Source: Neisseria dentiae
Lineage (GTDB): Bacteria > Pseudomonadota > Gammaproteobacteria > Burkholderiales > Neisseriaceae
Assembly: GCF_014055005.1 (NCBI RefSeq)
Contig: NZ_CP059570.1
Location: forward strand, 2,418,001-2,482,000
DNA: 64,000 nt
Reading direction: 5' to 3'
Part shown: one piece after another, positions 53,041 to 63,112 of the stretch
Layout of the letters: every line of letters starts with the position of its first letter
Numbering within the stretch: position 1 is the stretch's first letter
Notes under the pieces: model-generated
Seen by the model: the letters and a program-made list of their open reading frames with translations, nothing else
Told to the model about the DNA's origin: nothing
Databases searched by the model: none
Translations under genes and position numbers: made by a program

Positions 53041-56000
53041 TTATTTTTTGATTTTTAAAACAGGGCGTTGTTCGGGTTTACATAGGCGGATTTCTTTGCC
53101 TAAAGGGTCGGTTTGGTATTTTTGGAAAGACTGGGCAGTTTTGACACCAATACCTTCCAAAACGCCATTTTTGCCAAATTTATTATCTAGATCATGAATA
53201 CGAATATTGATATTGCCCGTACCACGATGACAACCAGCAAAATATCCAAAAATTCGACCTTTTTTAGTGATAACCTCTACCAAATCATTTGAATATAAAG
53301 AAAATCTGAATGTAAAACTTTCATCAATAAGTTCCCAATCAATTTCATCTTTAAATGCTATTATTGCCCGATTCGGTAAAATACCCTTAGCCACCTGCCA
53401 AGCATATACCGGCACCAAATAATTTTTCCCGCCTTTACCGAACACATCCACCCGCACCATTGTGGCATTATCGGCAATACCTTGGGGAATACCGTTGCTG
53501 TCTTTGCGTACCATCACGCCGGTTTTCTGTACATCTTCCACCCGCACCGCTTTTACCAACGAGCCTTGTTGCCCGTCTTTTGCCGGTTTGTAAAACGGCT
53601 CGGAAAAAGCTTTGGCGGGATCGTCATTGTATGCGGCCAGCCGTTCTTGCAATGCGGCATACAGGGCTGGTTCACGGTTCGGATAGCCGACGATTTTTTC
53701 AATATCTTTGGTTTTCAAAGAAGTAAGCGGTTTTTTAACCACGCTGATATTTTCAGACAGGCGTTTGGCAGATTTAATGGTTTCCAAGTGTCCTTGTCCG
53801 GTCATCTTGCGGTTCGGCGCGCGTGAAACAAACAGCGGAGTAACGTATTCGTGTAACGTCTGCGGACGGGCATCGAGCTTTGCCGCCAGTTCTTCACGCG
53901 GATTGTCGCTGAATACACGAATCATCACTTCCTGCCGGAAAAAATCCCACGGTTGCGGAATACGCTGTTTGACCTCGCCGGTTTCCGTATCCACTATTTC
54001 CAGCGATTCACGCCGTTGCATGGCTTGGGTGATTTTTTGTTGCATTGATACGGTGGAGCATGCCACTACAACAGCGTCTAAGGCGTGATGGCGGTCGTTT
54101 TCTTCACGCACTTTGCACAAGCCCCATAAACCGCGCAGCAAGCTGGTAATCTGTCCGTTTGAAGCAAATACCCGCCGTTTGCCTTTACCCTCCAAATGCA
54201 GGTTGTGTTCGATAAAGGTGCACAAAAAACGGGCGATATAGCGCGTATCATTCAGATTACGTTCAATAAAATCCTGTTCGTTGAGTTTGGCCGTCTGAAT
54301 CCGCTGTTTTTTTGCATACGGAAAATGGCAGCCTGCTACCCGTGCCTGAAATTCACGCCAGCGCTCACTATTTTCTGCTCCGTCAAGGTATTCATAAGGC
54401 GTTTGGTTGCGTTTTTTCTGGTTTTCGCTGCCGAGCACCAGCACTTTGTTATTAAAACTGTCGTCCCAAGTGCGGGAAAAAGGCAGCGCGTGATCGATTT
54501 CCACATAACCTTTTTCGTTCAGACGGCCTAAATCCAACGGCACGCCCGAATACAGGCATTTGCCTTGCTGTTGCTTATAGAGCCGCATTTTCAGAATGTC
54601 TTGCCCTTTCGGTTCGCCTGTAAAGTGAGGGAAATATTCTTTGAATTCGGCCACTGCGCGCTCGCGTTCTTTACGGTTTTCCTCCTGCCGTTTTTCAATT
54701 TCTTTGCGGTCCTTATACGATTTGCCCAATTCGCGTGCCGTTTCAATATGCACACGCAGCGGCGAACCGTAGCGGCGGATAATGGCGTTAACTACTTTGC
54801 GTGCCTGTGTGAGCGTACGGAATACCACGGGATTGCGGATATCGTCGGCATGAATCACCGGCAGCAGCAAATTATCTTGCTGTGTTTTTGCGCCATAGTG
54901 GTTGCCGTAAATCTGCGCGCAGGCTTCGTCATAGCGCAACCCCTGTTCCATTAACGGCAGAATTTTGGCCAATGCCGGTAAAGATAATTCGATAAATTTA
55001 TCAAAGCTCAAACCTTTTAATAAAGCCTCCAACACCTGCTCAGGCAGCGCCCAGCCGGCCAAGGCTGTCTGAATGTCGTTGTCGGTTTTATAAAGTGAAA
55101 ACGCCGTACCAATCGCATCAATCACTTCTGGATTGCGGATACGGTTTTCCCATTCGCCTTTCAAGCCCGCTTTTTCTAAAACCGTGCGGATTTTATGATA
55201 GGCCTTCATTTCCATCAGCGCACCACTTTCGGTTTTCAGGCCGTCTGAATCTTTACCGTAGCGCAGCCCTTTGAATACTGCGCTTTCAGGTAGCCCCAAT
55301 ATTTTGCGTACTTGTGCGTAAGTTAGTTTGGCTTTCTTATAAGGCTCGTCCAATAGCAGTTTCCGCTCATGTTCGTTTAGCGCCCGTTCCTCGCCGTTGT
55401 GCAGAATGCGCAAATTATTCAGCTTGGTCAGCCAGATAAAACGCTCCGCACTGTAGGTATTTTTCGCGGCTTTGTATTCAGACGGCTCAAACGTACATTT
55501 ACCCAGCATTTTCAACACCGCCTCACCCTGTAGGGCACTGCGCTGCGTCATCAGCAAATTGTCTACTTTCGCCTCCAATTCTACTGAAGTAAACGGATTC
55601 CCCAATTCGCGCTGCTTAGCAAACAATAAATGCAGTTCTTTTTGCAAATCCAGGCGGTTGAAGGTGTGGGAATAGTTGCCGCCTTTATTGCGCAGGTGGC
55701 CACTCTTCTCGGCAAACAGTTTTACTGCCAACTCTGCCGGCGTTCGGTATTGCCCGGGATTATCTGCCAGCAGTTTGTGATTCTCTGCCACTCCTGCCAG
55801 CAGCCTGCCCAGCTCCTTATCTTCCGTTTGCATCTCGCTTTTACGCTGCGACAGATAACCGCGATGTTTGACCAAATGCAGTAATACTGCCGCCCATTCT
55901 TTTTCTGCCAGCTTTCTGTCTAACCCTTGTACGCGCAGCTGCCAAGTATCTACCGGCATGGCAACGGGCAGGCCGTCGGCAGCAAAATCTGCCGCCGTCA

Positions 56001-56265
56001 GCAGCCCTTCGCGTTTTAACAGACGGCGCAGGCGCAACAGGCGGTGTGCCCGGCGGCGGATTAAACGGCGGATACTGCGCGCGGTACGCCGGGCCAATGC
56101 CAACGATTCGCCGGTTTTCGGCACTTCTGCGCGCTCAAACGTCCGCACTCCGCAATCCAGCAGGCCGATGGGGTACTCATTTTCATCCACCCACACCAAC
56201 GCCCAACCAACCGAAGCAATGCCTAGATCCAAACCAAGAATATATCTGTGAGTAGTTGCTTTCAT
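53041..56265 (-). CDS. cas9: CRISPR-associated endonuclease Cas9, type II-C
   Basis: 1074 residues, compact, close in size to NmeCas9 (1082). RuvC-I ILGLDLGIASVGW (Asp13), arginine-rich bridge helix (ARRTARSIRRLIRRRAHRLL, 58-77), RuvC-II VHIETARELG, HNH VEIDHALPFSRTWDD (His about 592, with NNKVL Asn following), RuvC-III RHHALDAVVVAC. All nuclease residues are intact. The last 250 residues, which read the PAM, diverge most and end KPEQRPVLKIKK. ATG preceded by AAAGGGAAAAA. Several in-frame DUS, some ending GAAT. Guided by crRNA and the tracrRNA encoded divergently 108 bp upstream. Confidence 0.97.
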   Translation of the reverse strand: MKATTHRYILGLDLGIASVGWALVWVDENEYPIGLLDCGVRTFERAEVPKTGESLALARRTARSIRRLIRRRAHRLLRLRRLLKREGLLTAADFAADGLPVAMPVDTWQLRVQGLDRKLAEKEWAAVLLHLVKHRGYLSQRKSEMQTEDKELGRLLAGVAENHKLLADNPGQYRTPAELAVKLFAEKSGHLRNKGGNYSHTFNRLDLQKELHLLFAKQRELGNPFTSVELEAKVDNLLMTQRSALQGEAVLKMLGKCTFEPSEYKAAKNTYSAERFIWLTKLNNLRILHNGEERALNEHERKLLLDEPYKKAKLTYAQVRKILGLPESAVFKGLRYGKDSDGLKTESGALMEMKAYHKIRTVLEKAGLKGEWENRIRNPEVIDAIGTAFSLYKTDNDIQTALAGWALPEQVLEALLKGLSFDKFIELSLPALAKILPLMEQGLRYDEACAQIYGNHYGAKTQQDNLLLPVIHADDIRNPVVFRTLTQARKVVNAIIRRYGSPLRVHIETARELGKSYKDRKEIEKRQEENRKERERAVAEFKEYFPHFTGEPKGQDILKMRLYKQQQGKCLYSGVPLDLGRLNEKGYVEIDHALPFSRTWDDSFNNKVLVLGSENQKKRNQTPYEYLDGAENSERWREFQARVAGCHFPYAKKQRIQTAKLNEQDFIERNLNDTRYIARFLCTFIEHNLHLEGKGKRRVFASNGQITSLLRGLWGLCKVREENDRHHALDAVVVACSTVSMQQKITQAMQRRESLEIVDTETGEVKQRIPQPWDFFRQEVMIRVFSDNPREELAAKLDARPQTLHEYVTPLFVSRAPNRKMTGQGHLETIKSAKRLSENISVVKKPLTSLKTKDIEKIVGYPNREPALYAALQERLAAYNDDPAKAFSEPFYKPAKDGQQGSLVKAVRVEDVQKTGVMVRKDSNGIPQGIADNATMVRVDVFGKGGKNYLVPVYAWQVAKGILPNRAIIAFKDEIDWELIDESFTFRFSLYSNDLVEVITKKGRIFGYFAGCHRGTGNINIRIHDLDNKFGKNGVLEGIGVKTAQSFQKYQTDPLGKEIRLCKPEQRPVLKIKK

Positions 56266-56338
56266 TTTTTCCCTTTGTAAATAAAGCTGTTAACAAACAA
56301 GCAAAATAATAACACTAATTAACATAACAAATAAATAT

Positions 56339-56367
56339 TTGACAGTCATGTGGGTCGAATTTATAAT
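56339..56367 (+). promoter_or_regulatory. Promoter of the tracrRNA
   Basis: TTGACA (56339-56344), 17-bp spacer, TATAAT (56362-56367): a perfect sigma70 consensus at standard spacing, about 7 bp before the presumed 5' end. It points away from cas9. Confidence 0.85.
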
Positions 56368-56373
56368 TCAAAC

Positions 56374-56495
56374 CATTGTCGCATTACGAGATGAGAGCCG
56401 TTGCTACAATAAGGCCGTCTAAAAGACGTGCCGCGACGTAAAATACAGAAATGTATGAGCCCCTGGCCGGATTTCCGGTCAGGGGCATCGTCTTA
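56374..56495 (+). ncRNA. tracrRNA of the type II-C system
   Basis: The anti-repeat CATTGTCGCATTACGAGATG and AGAGCCGTTGCTACAA pairs with the repeat, with a central bulge as in meningococcus. It is followed by a first stem-loop (GGCCGTCTAAAAGACGTGCC, where meningococcus has an exact DUS) and a GC-rich terminal hairpin (CCCCTGGCCGGA / TCCGGTCAGGGG) ending CATCGTCTTA. Length about 120 nt. Both ends are estimated. Confidence 0.9.
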
Positions 56496-56526
56496 GATAA
56501 TCTGTTAAAATCCACCCCAACGAAAC

Positions 56527-56555
56527 AGGCCGTCTGAAAAGGTTTCAGACGGCCT
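56527..56555. terminator. DUS hairpin before ltaE
   Basis: AGGCCGTCTGAAAAG / GTTTCAGACGGCCT followed by TT; separates the tracrRNA from ltaE. Confidence 0.6.
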
Positions 56556-56585
56556 TTAATCTCTATGTTCCATGAAGGCACAATC

Positions 56586-57638
56586 ATGATTCCACTGCAC
56601 AATCCCCGCTCGCATACTTTCGCTTCCGACAATTATTCCGGGGCGCATCCCGAAATTCTTGCTGCGCTTGCGGCGGCCAACGGCGGCCATGTGGGCGCGT
56701 ATGGCAACGATCCTTATACCGCACATCTGCAAACGCTGGTAAAGCGGCATTTCGGCGAACGGGTCGAGGCGTTTCCGGTGTTTAACGGCACGGGCGCGAA
56801 CGTGTTGGCTTTGCAGGCCTGCCTGCCGCGCTGGGGCGCGGTGGTGTGTGCGGAAACGGCGCACATCAATGCAGACGAAAGCACGGCGCCGCAAGCGGTG
56901 GGCGGCTTTAAGCTGTGGACGGTTGCGGCGGAAAACGGCAAGCTCACGCCCGAGCTTATTGCTCGTGAGGCATACGGCTACGGTTTCGAGCACCGCGCCC
57001 AGCCGTTGGCGGCCAGCATCACGCAAAGCACCGAGTTGGGCACGGTCTATACGCCGCAGGAAATCCGCGCTATCGGCGCGTTCTGCCGCGAACACGGCAT
57101 GGCGCTGCATATGGATGGCGCGCGCCTGGCCAATGCCGCCGCCGCGCTGGGCGCGCCGCTGCGCGAAATCACCACGGATGCGGGGGTGGATATTCTCTCG
57201 TTCGGCGGCACCAAAAACGGCCTGCTGTTTGGTGAATGCGTGGTGGTGTTGAATCCCGACAGGGTTTCAGACGGCCTTAAATATCTGCGCAAACTCAATC
57301 TGCAACTGGCTTCCAAAATGCGTTTTATTTCGGCACAGTTTATTGCGCTGTTGGCAGGGGATTTGTGGCGTGAAACGGCGCAGCAGGCCAACGAGATGGC
57401 GAAAAGGCTTTCAGACGGTCTGCAAACCATTGGCGGCGTGGAATTGGTTTACCCCACCGAAGCGAATGCCGTGTTTGTGAAACTGCCGCAAGGCGCGGCA
57501 GACAAGGTACGCGAGCATACTTATTTTTATGATTGGGACGCACAAGGCACATCGCGCTTCGTGTGCAGTTTCGACACGCGCGAAGAAGACGTTGATGCGC
57601 TGTTGGCAGCGGTGCGGCAGGCGGCGGAGGCGGTATAA
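56586..57638 (+). CDS. ltaE: Threonine aldolase (low-specificity L-threonine aldolase)
   Basis: 350 residues from ATG 56586 (MIPLHNPRSHTFASDNYSG), PLP-dependent fold type I. The PLP lysine is in SFGGTKNGLLFGE and the phosphate loop is PVFNGTGANVLAL. Splits threonine/allo-threonine to glycine and acetaldehyde. Two DUS are read in frame (VSDGLK, LSDGLQ). Only 2 bp from the next gene, so co-transcribed. Confidence 0.88.
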   Translation: MIPLHNPRSHTFASDNYSGAHPEILAALAAANGGHVGAYGNDPYTAHLQTLVKRHFGERVEAFPVFNGTGANVLALQACLPRWGAVVCAETAHINADESTAPQAVGGFKLWTVAAENGKLTPELIAREAYGYGFEHRAQPLAASITQSTELGTVYTPQEIRAIGAFCREHGMALHMDGARLANAAAALGAPLREITTDAGVDILSFGGTKNGLLFGECVVVLNPDRVSDGLKYLRKLNLQLASKMRFISAQFIALLAGDLWRETAQQANEMAKRLSDGLQTIGGVELVYPTEANAVFVKLPQGAADKVREHTYFYDWDAQGTSRFVCSFDTREEDVDALLAAVRQAAEAV

Positions 57639-57640
57639 GC

Positions 57641-58252
57641 ATGAACGCCACGGTTTACCACACCATCGCGGCGCCTGTGCAGGCCGAATTCAAAGACAAA
57701 GGCAGCCGCTTTATCGCCTTCGCTTACCCCGTGAAAACCGCCGAGGCCGTCAAAAAACATGTCGATGCCCTGCGCGAGGCACACCACAAGGCGCGCCATT
57801 GGTGCTATGCCTACCGGTTGGGCACCGACGGCAACACTTTCCGCGCCAACGACGACGGCGAACCTTCCGGCAGCGCCGGTCGCCCGATTTTGGGGCAGAT
57901 TGATTCGGCGGGGTTAACCGATGTGTTGGTTGTGGTGGTGCGCTATTTCGGCGGCACGCTGCTGGGCGTGCCGGGCTTGATTCATGCCTACAAAACCTCC
58001 GCCGCCGAAGCGTTGCAACTGGCTGAAAAATTAGAAAAAAACATTGAAAAAACGGTTTGGCTGCGTTGCGGCTACCCGCATCTGAACGACGCCATCCGCA
58101 TCGCCCGGCAGCATCAGGCGGAAGTGGTGGCGCAGGATTTGCAGCTCGACTGCCGCTTAACAGTGAGCATACCGCTGGCAAATTACACCGCCTGTCTGGC
58201 TGCTTGGGAGCAGACGCGCGCGATTGAGGTGCGGCTTGAAGAGGCCGTCTGA
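57641..58252 (+). CDS. yigZ: YigZ/IMPACT family protein
   Basis: 203 residues: N-terminal UPF0029 domain (FKDKGSRFIAFAYPV, HHKARHWCYAYR, DDGEPSGSAGRPIL) and the C-terminal DUF1949 domain. IMPACT in eukaryotes regulates Gcn2; bacterial role not settled. Stop codon lies in a DUS (GCC GTC TGA), giving the C-terminus EEAV. Confidence 0.88.
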   Translation: MNATVYHTIAAPVQAEFKDKGSRFIAFAYPVKTAEAVKKHVDALREAHHKARHWCYAYRLGTDGNTFRANDDGEPSGSAGRPILGQIDSAGLTDVLVVVVRYFGGTLLGVPGLIHAYKTSAAEALQLAEKLEKNIEKTVWLRCGYPHLNDAIRIARQHQAEVVAQDLQLDCRLTVSIPLANYTACLAAWEQTRAIEVRLEEAV

Positions 58253-58567
58253 AAATATTGGCGGACGGAGACTTTTGCAAAATTCCTTTCGGTATCTTAA
58301 AACTTCTGCGTCATGCTCGGGTTTGGCCCGAGCATCTTTTTGTTTCAAAAGAAATAATAACAGATACCCGGGTCAAGCCCGGGTATGACGAAACATAAAT
58401 AAATTCAGGATTAAAACGTATTTTTGCAAAGGTCTCGGCCTGTAAGATATTTTCAAAGGTCTTTGGCGGTAAAGATTCCGGCTTTTATGCTGCGGCAGCG
58501 GCCTCAAATCGGTTATAATCCGATGCTCAAACCTATTTAAAATTCTGTTTTTAATCAAGGAATAATC
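58253..58567. other. Repeat-filled intergenic region before purD
   Basis: 315 bp. Outer GAGACTTTTGCAAAA (58268-58282) and TTTTGCAAAGGTCTC (58422-58436) are inverted element ends; inside are two palindromes of the CCCGAGTAT family (58311-58334 and 58363-58389). TATAAT at 58514-58519 may be the purD -10. No gene seen. Confidence 0.55.
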
Positions 58568-59839
58568 ATGAAATTACTCGTTATCGGCAGCGGCGGGCGC
58601 GAACACGCCCTGGCTTGGAAATTGGCGCAATCGCCCAAAGTGGCAACCGTTTTCGTCGCCCCCGGCAACGCGGGCACGGCAACCGAACCTAAGCTGCGCA
58701 ATCTCGCCCTTACCGACCATGCCGATTTGATTGATTTCTGCCGGCGCGAAAACATCGCCTTCACGCTGGTCGGCCCTGAAGCGCCGCTGGCCGCCGGTAT
58801 CGTGGACGATTTCCGCGCCGCCGGTTTGAAAATCTTCGGCCCCAGCCGCTATGCCGCGCAACTGGAAAGCTCGAAAGATTTCGCCAAAGCCTTTATGAAA
58901 AAATACGGTATTCCCACCGCGCAATACCAAACCTTTGATAACGCGGAACAAGCCCACGAATATCTCAAGCGAAAAGGCGCGCCGATTGTGATTAAGGCCG
59001 ACGGCCTGGCGGCGGGTAAAGGCGTGATTGTGGCGATGACTGCTGATGAAGCGCATGCCGCCGTCGACGATATGCTGCTGGGCAACAAAATAGGCAATGC
59101 CGGCGCACGCGTGGTGATTGAAGACTTTTTACAGGGTGAAGAGGCCAGCTTTATCGTGATGGTGGACGGCGAACACGTGCTGCCGATGGCCACCAGCCAA
59201 GACCACAAACGCCTGCTCGACGGCGATAACGGCCCCAACACCGGCGGTATGGGCGCATACAGCCCCGCGCCGGTGGTTACGCCCGCCGTGTACGAGCGCG
59301 CCATGAACGAAATCATTCTGCCCACCGTGCGGGGCATGAAGGCAGAAGGCCATGAATTTACAGGGTTTTTATACGCCGGCCTGATGATTGCTGCCGACGG
59401 TGCGCCCTACACCATCGAATTCAACTGCCGCTTCGGCGACCCCGAAACCCAGCCGATTATGAGCCGCCTCGACAGCGATTTGTCGGATTTGGTGGCCGCC
59501 GCCATCGACGGCAGGCTGGATACCGTATCTGCCGAATGGAACCCGCAAACCTCAGTCGGCGTGGTGCTGGCGGCGGAAAACTATCCCGAAACACCGAAAA
59601 AAGGCGACGTTATCAACGGCTTGCAAGAAGCAGACCGGATCGGCAAAGTATTTCATGCCGGCACCGCCGCCGGCGGAGCGGGCGAAATCCTCACCAACGG
59701 CGGCCGCGTATTGTGCGTGGTCGGCTTGGGCGACGGTGTGGCCGCAGCCAAAGCCCGGGCCTATCAGGCTTTGGAGAAAATCCGCTTTAACGGTATGCAA
59801 TACCGAACGGATATTGCCGATAAGGCGGTTAACCGTTAA
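58568..59839 (+). CDS. purD: Phosphoribosylamine-glycine ligase
   Basis: 423 residues, second step of purine synthesis. N-terminal LLVIGSGGREHALAWK, ATP-grasp domain (IKADGLAAGKGVIVA, SFIVMVDGEHVLPMATSQDHK), metal site FNCRFGDPETQ, C-terminal RVLCVVGLGDGV. RBS AAGGAATAATC. Followed by its own DUS terminator. Confidence 0.95.
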   Translation: MKLLVIGSGGREHALAWKLAQSPKVATVFVAPGNAGTATEPKLRNLALTDHADLIDFCRRENIAFTLVGPEAPLAAGIVDDFRAAGLKIFGPSRYAAQLESSKDFAKAFMKKYGIPTAQYQTFDNAEQAHEYLKRKGAPIVIKADGLAAGKGVIVAMTADEAHAAVDDMLLGNKIGNAGARVVIEDFLQGEEASFIVMVDGEHVLPMATSQDHKRLLDGDNGPNTGGMGAYSPAPVVTPAVYERAMNEIILPTVRGMKAEGHEFTGFLYAGLMIAADGAPYTIEFNCRFGDPETQPIMSRLDSDLSDLVAAAIDGRLDTVSAEWNPQTSVGVVLAAENYPETPKKGDVINGLQEADRIGKVFHAGTAAGGAGEILTNGGRVLCVVGLGDGVAAAKARAYQALEKIRFNGMQYRTDIADKAVNR

Positions 59840-59859
59840 GTGTTGCCTTATGCGGCTTC

Positions 59860-59888
59860 AGGCCGTCTGAAACGGTTTCAGACGGCCT
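59860..59888. terminator. DUS hairpin after purD
   Basis: AGGCCGTCTGAAAC / GTTTCAGACGGCCTTTTT, with a T run; a strong terminator. Confidence 0.7.
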
Positions 59889-60040
59889 TTTTAGCAAATA
59901 AGCTTAATAAAAAGCCCATGCGTCATACTCGGGCTTGACCCGGGTATCTCATATTGCTGAAACTCAAGATACTCAAGCCAAGCCTGAGCATGACAAAACA
60001 ATCATTTTAAGATTATTTTCATGCAACAATTTGATAATAA

Positions 60041-60634
60041 ATGAAAAACAAAACCACGCCGCCTGTTATGAAAACTGCCCGCACCCTCCCGGCGGCTGCC
60101 CGCGCGGGATTGTCTGCCCATCTTAAAAAGGGTGGTTTGGTGGCGTATCCCACCGAATCCTGCTACGGTATCGGTTGCCTGCCGCGCCATATCCGGGCGT
60201 TGGATAAATTGGTCCGTTTGAAAAAACGCCCGCAAAGCAAAGGCATGATTGTGATTGGCAGCAGTTTGGCGCAGTTGCGCAATCTGTTGGACAGGCCGTC
60301 TGAAAGCACCATGGCCATGCTGGAAAACGAATGGCCTGCGCCCACCACGTTTCTGCTGCCTTGCCGCCGCCTGCCGCCGCTGTTGCGCGGCCGCAGGCGC
60401 AGCAAACTGGCGGTGCGGGTACCCGCGCATACGGGCGCGCAGCAGTTGTGCAGGGCGTTGGGCACGCCGCTGGTTTCCACATCCTGCAACCGCTCGGGCG
60501 GCAGGCCGTGTAAGACCGAACACGAGGTGCGGCGGTTGTTCGGCCGCCGCGTGCGGGTGGTCGGCGGGCGCATCGGCGGCGAGAAAGCGCCGAGCCGGAT
60601 TATCGATGCCGAAACGGGGCGGCGCTTGCGTTAG
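60041..60634 (+). CDS. tsaC: Threonylcarbamoyl-AMP synthase TsaC
   Basis: 197 residues of the Sua5/YrdC family: KGGLVAYPTESCYGIGC, LVRLKKRPQSKGMIVIG, PAPTTFLLPC and STSCNRSGG. Makes the activated intermediate for t6A37 of tRNAs; trmO at 45678 acts later on the same base. The C-terminal 60 residues are very arginine-rich. Start uncertain (60041 or 60068). Confidence 0.87.
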   Translation: MKNKTTPPVMKTARTLPAAARAGLSAHLKKGGLVAYPTESCYGIGCLPRHIRALDKLVRLKKRPQSKGMIVIGSSLAQLRNLLDRPSESTMAMLENEWPAPTTFLLPCRRLPPLLRGRRRSKLAVRVPAHTGAQQLCRALGTPLVSTSCNRSGGRPCKTEHEVRRLFGRRVRVVGGRIGGEKAPSRIIDAETGRRLR

Positions 60635-60837
60635 AAGGGATTTAATGCAAAAGCAATATTTCGGGTTACAAATCCACGCCTGCTGCATTGGGTAACGGGG
60701 TAGATTTGTAAATCTTGTAAATAGGGAGAGTGTGTGTAGATTGTATTGATTCATTAAGAAAACCGAACCTTAGTTGAGCTGGAATTTGTCCTGCTTTTGT
60801 GCGGCCCACTATTTTCAGACGGCCTTGTTATAAAGCA

Positions 60838-62670
60838 TCAAGATTCCCAATTTTTTACGATTTCTTCAACCACTAACTCCAATCTATTCAGAAAAATCAG
60901 GTGCTGATGATCTTGAAATTTTAGCTTTTGCCCGTTTATCTTTTTCAATAAATTTTGAAGCCATTTCTTTTCGGGTTCAAGCTCTTTGTTTCGACCCCAA
61001 TATTCATAACGACGTTCAAGAGCAGAAATAATCCGATAGCGGTTTTCAGGAATCGCAAGGTAAAACTTATCAAAAAACTCTTCAATATCGATATGCGCCA
61101 AGATCGGGTTTTTCCGATAAATTGATGTCCCTTTGGTATCTGCAATTAATTTTTCTGAAAAAGCATGAACATCATCGACCATATCTTTTAAAAGGCCGGC
61201 TACCTTATCCGGATACATCGATTTTTCCTGTTCTTGAATTTTATTTTTCACAAAATCTAAAAACTCCTTATATCTATCCTGTTCACTAGATGTTACTCTA
61301 CGATTATCCCAACTTTCTCCCCACCAAGAGGGATACTCCGATGTATCCGGTAATTTCTTATCTTCTGCCAATTCTCCAATCCAATGCTGGATTTGCTCCA
61401 TCGCTTCTTCAGCTTCAGCTTTTCTAATATTATTCTCTGAAAAAAATAAGAATAGTCCAAAATAATGTTGCAACTCTCCCAACTCGGAAATTTTATTCTG
61501 TTCGATCTCTTGCAAACAATTATTAAATGTTTGATTAAATTCATCCTCTGCTAATAACTGATAATCCCACAAACGATACCAGCCGGAACGGTTTTCATAC
61601 TGGAAATAACGGCTGTTTTTTAAGGATAAGTTAATGGCTTTTTGGTTGATGATATTCGATTGGACAATAGCCAACCATATATCGTTACCCAACAGGATAT
61701 CCGACCAACTGAAATTTACAATATCTTGATATTTATCATGGATTTTCTTCAGCTTATTCTCTTCTTCTGAAAGGCTTTCTTTCCCATTTTTGCTATACTC
61801 TTTCACGAATCGCGATCGATCAAAAAAAATCTTTTCAATCGAGTAACCGGAGCTTTTTTCTTCAAAAAATAAAATTAAGAAAACCCTTAGCAGGCTACTC
61901 ATTAATTCAGGTTGATCCAATATTTCTTGATCAAGAGTTTTATAAAGCCTCTCGAAATCCTGTAAAGCCTGTTTCAAAACGCGTATATTAGAATAATCGG
62001 CCAAGTTAAATATTCTAACGATAAGCTTAATATGATTAATATAGAACAGAGTGATTGGTGATTTATCATTAAAATAATTTTTTATGAAATCTGATAGAAT
62101 CTTTTCAACAGAAGAAGCTTCGTATTTAAAAACTTTTCCTATCAATTTTTCTTTAATTTTTTTATATTGCTCTGAATGAGTTTCTATTTCTTGTTCATTG
62201 GCGATTAAAATCATTTTATGATTTTGGTTTTCAACAAAATGATTCAGATAGCCGAGCAGCTTGTTCATCTCTATTGAACAGCGTTCTACATCATCAAAAA
62301 TCAATACAGTATTGTCTATATCTTTCAAATAGTCTGGAATCTTGATAGTCGATAAATCAAGATTAATAGCTGCTTTTAAACCTTCTCTCAATAACTTACC
62401 TGTTAATGCCATACCTTTATGGGATAACATAGGATGTAATTGAGCAAAAATAGCGGCTTCAATCTCTTCAATAGAGGACAATCTGTAAAGGCTGACCCAG
62501 AGAAATCTTTCCTTTTTAGAATCTTTATTTTCGTAATATTTTTCCAAAAAATTCCTTATAAAATAAGTCTTGCCAGCTCCCCACGGCGCATCAATCATCA
62601 CTGCATATTCGGGTGATTGAGGCAAATTTAAATAATATTCCAAAAATTCAGTAATATTCTGGTTATTCAT
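60838..62670 (-). CDS. KAP-family P-loop NTPase
   Basis: 610 residues. Walker A DAPWGAGKTYF (about 27-37) and Walker B VLIFDDVERC (about 122-131), where DDxxRC is the mark of KAP NTPases. The remainder is helical, charged and without an obvious membrane segment, unlike many KAP proteins. Coding is far more AT-rich than its neighbours and lacks in-frame DUS, pointing to recent transfer. KAP genes are common in phage defence islands; here it stands next to vapBC. Start ATG 62670 (MNNQNITEFL) is preferred over TTG 62676. Function in this cell unknown. Confidence 0.8.
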   Translation of the reverse strand: MNNQNITEFLEYYLNLPQSPEYAVMIDAPWGAGKTYFIRNFLEKYYENKDSKKERFLWVSLYRLSSIEEIEAAIFAQLHPMLSHKGMALTGKLLREGLKAAINLDLSTIKIPDYLKDIDNTVLIFDDVERCSIEMNKLLGYLNHFVENQNHKMILIANEQEIETHSEQYKKIKEKLIGKVFKYEASSVEKILSDFIKNYFNDKSPITLFYINHIKLIVRIFNLADYSNIRVLKQALQDFERLYKTLDQEILDQPELMSSLLRVFLILFFEEKSSGYSIEKIFFDRSRFVKEYSKNGKESLSEEENKLKKIHDKYQDIVNFSWSDILLGNDIWLAIVQSNIINQKAINLSLKNSRYFQYENRSGWYRLWDYQLLAEDEFNQTFNNCLQEIEQNKISELGELQHYFGLFLFFSENNIRKAEAEEAMEQIQHWIGELAEDKKLPDTSEYPSWWGESWDNRRVTSSEQDRYKEFLDFVKNKIQEQEKSMYPDKVAGLLKDMVDDVHAFSEKLIADTKGTSIYRKNPILAHIDIEEFFDKFYLAIPENRYRIISALERRYEYWGRNKELEPEKKWLQNLLKKINGQKLKFQDHQHLIFLNRLELVVEEIVKNWES

Positions 62671-62722
62671 AAACAACCAACCTCTTTCTCAATTTGCATT
62701 TTATGTTCAGTAACATTTGCCT

Positions 62723-63112
62723 TCACTCCCAATCCTCCACCCATAACCCTTCCACCCGCTCAAACTCGCGCACATTATGGGTAATCAAAACCAGTTGATT
62801 TGATAAGGCTTGGGCGGCAATCAAGATGTCGTAACTGCCGATGGGAGTGCCTTGTTTGGCTAAATCGCTGCGGATTTTTCCGGCTGTTTGTGCGTCCTGC
62901 TGTGAAAACGGCAGGATATTGAAAGCAAGTTTTTCCAGCTTGGCCAGATTTTCTGCCGCTTTTTGACTTTTGTGCGCACCGTAGTGCAGTTCAAACCAAG
63001 TAATCGCGGAAAGGGCGAAATCGGCAGGGGTGTGTTGTTTTAAGCGTTGGATGAAATCAGTGTTGCGGTTCAAGATGGCAATTACAGCGTTGGTGTCGAG
63101 CAGGTATTTCAT
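62723..63112 (-). CDS. vapC: VapC-type PIN-domain toxin
   Basis: 129 residues. MKYLLDTNAVIAIL carries the first acidic residue (Asp6), ITWFELHYGAHKS the second (Glu), and GSYDILIAAQAL the third (Asp), so the RNase site looks intact. Cleaves RNA (often initiator tRNA) when the antitoxin is lost. Start overlaps vapB stop by 4 bp. Confidence 0.9.
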   Translation of the reverse strand: MKYLLDTNAVIAILNRNTDFIQRLKQHTPADFALSAITWFELHYGAHKSQKAAENLAKLEKLAFNILPFSQQDAQTAGKIRSDLAKQGTPIGSYDILIAAQALSNQLVLITHNVREFERVEGLWVEDWE

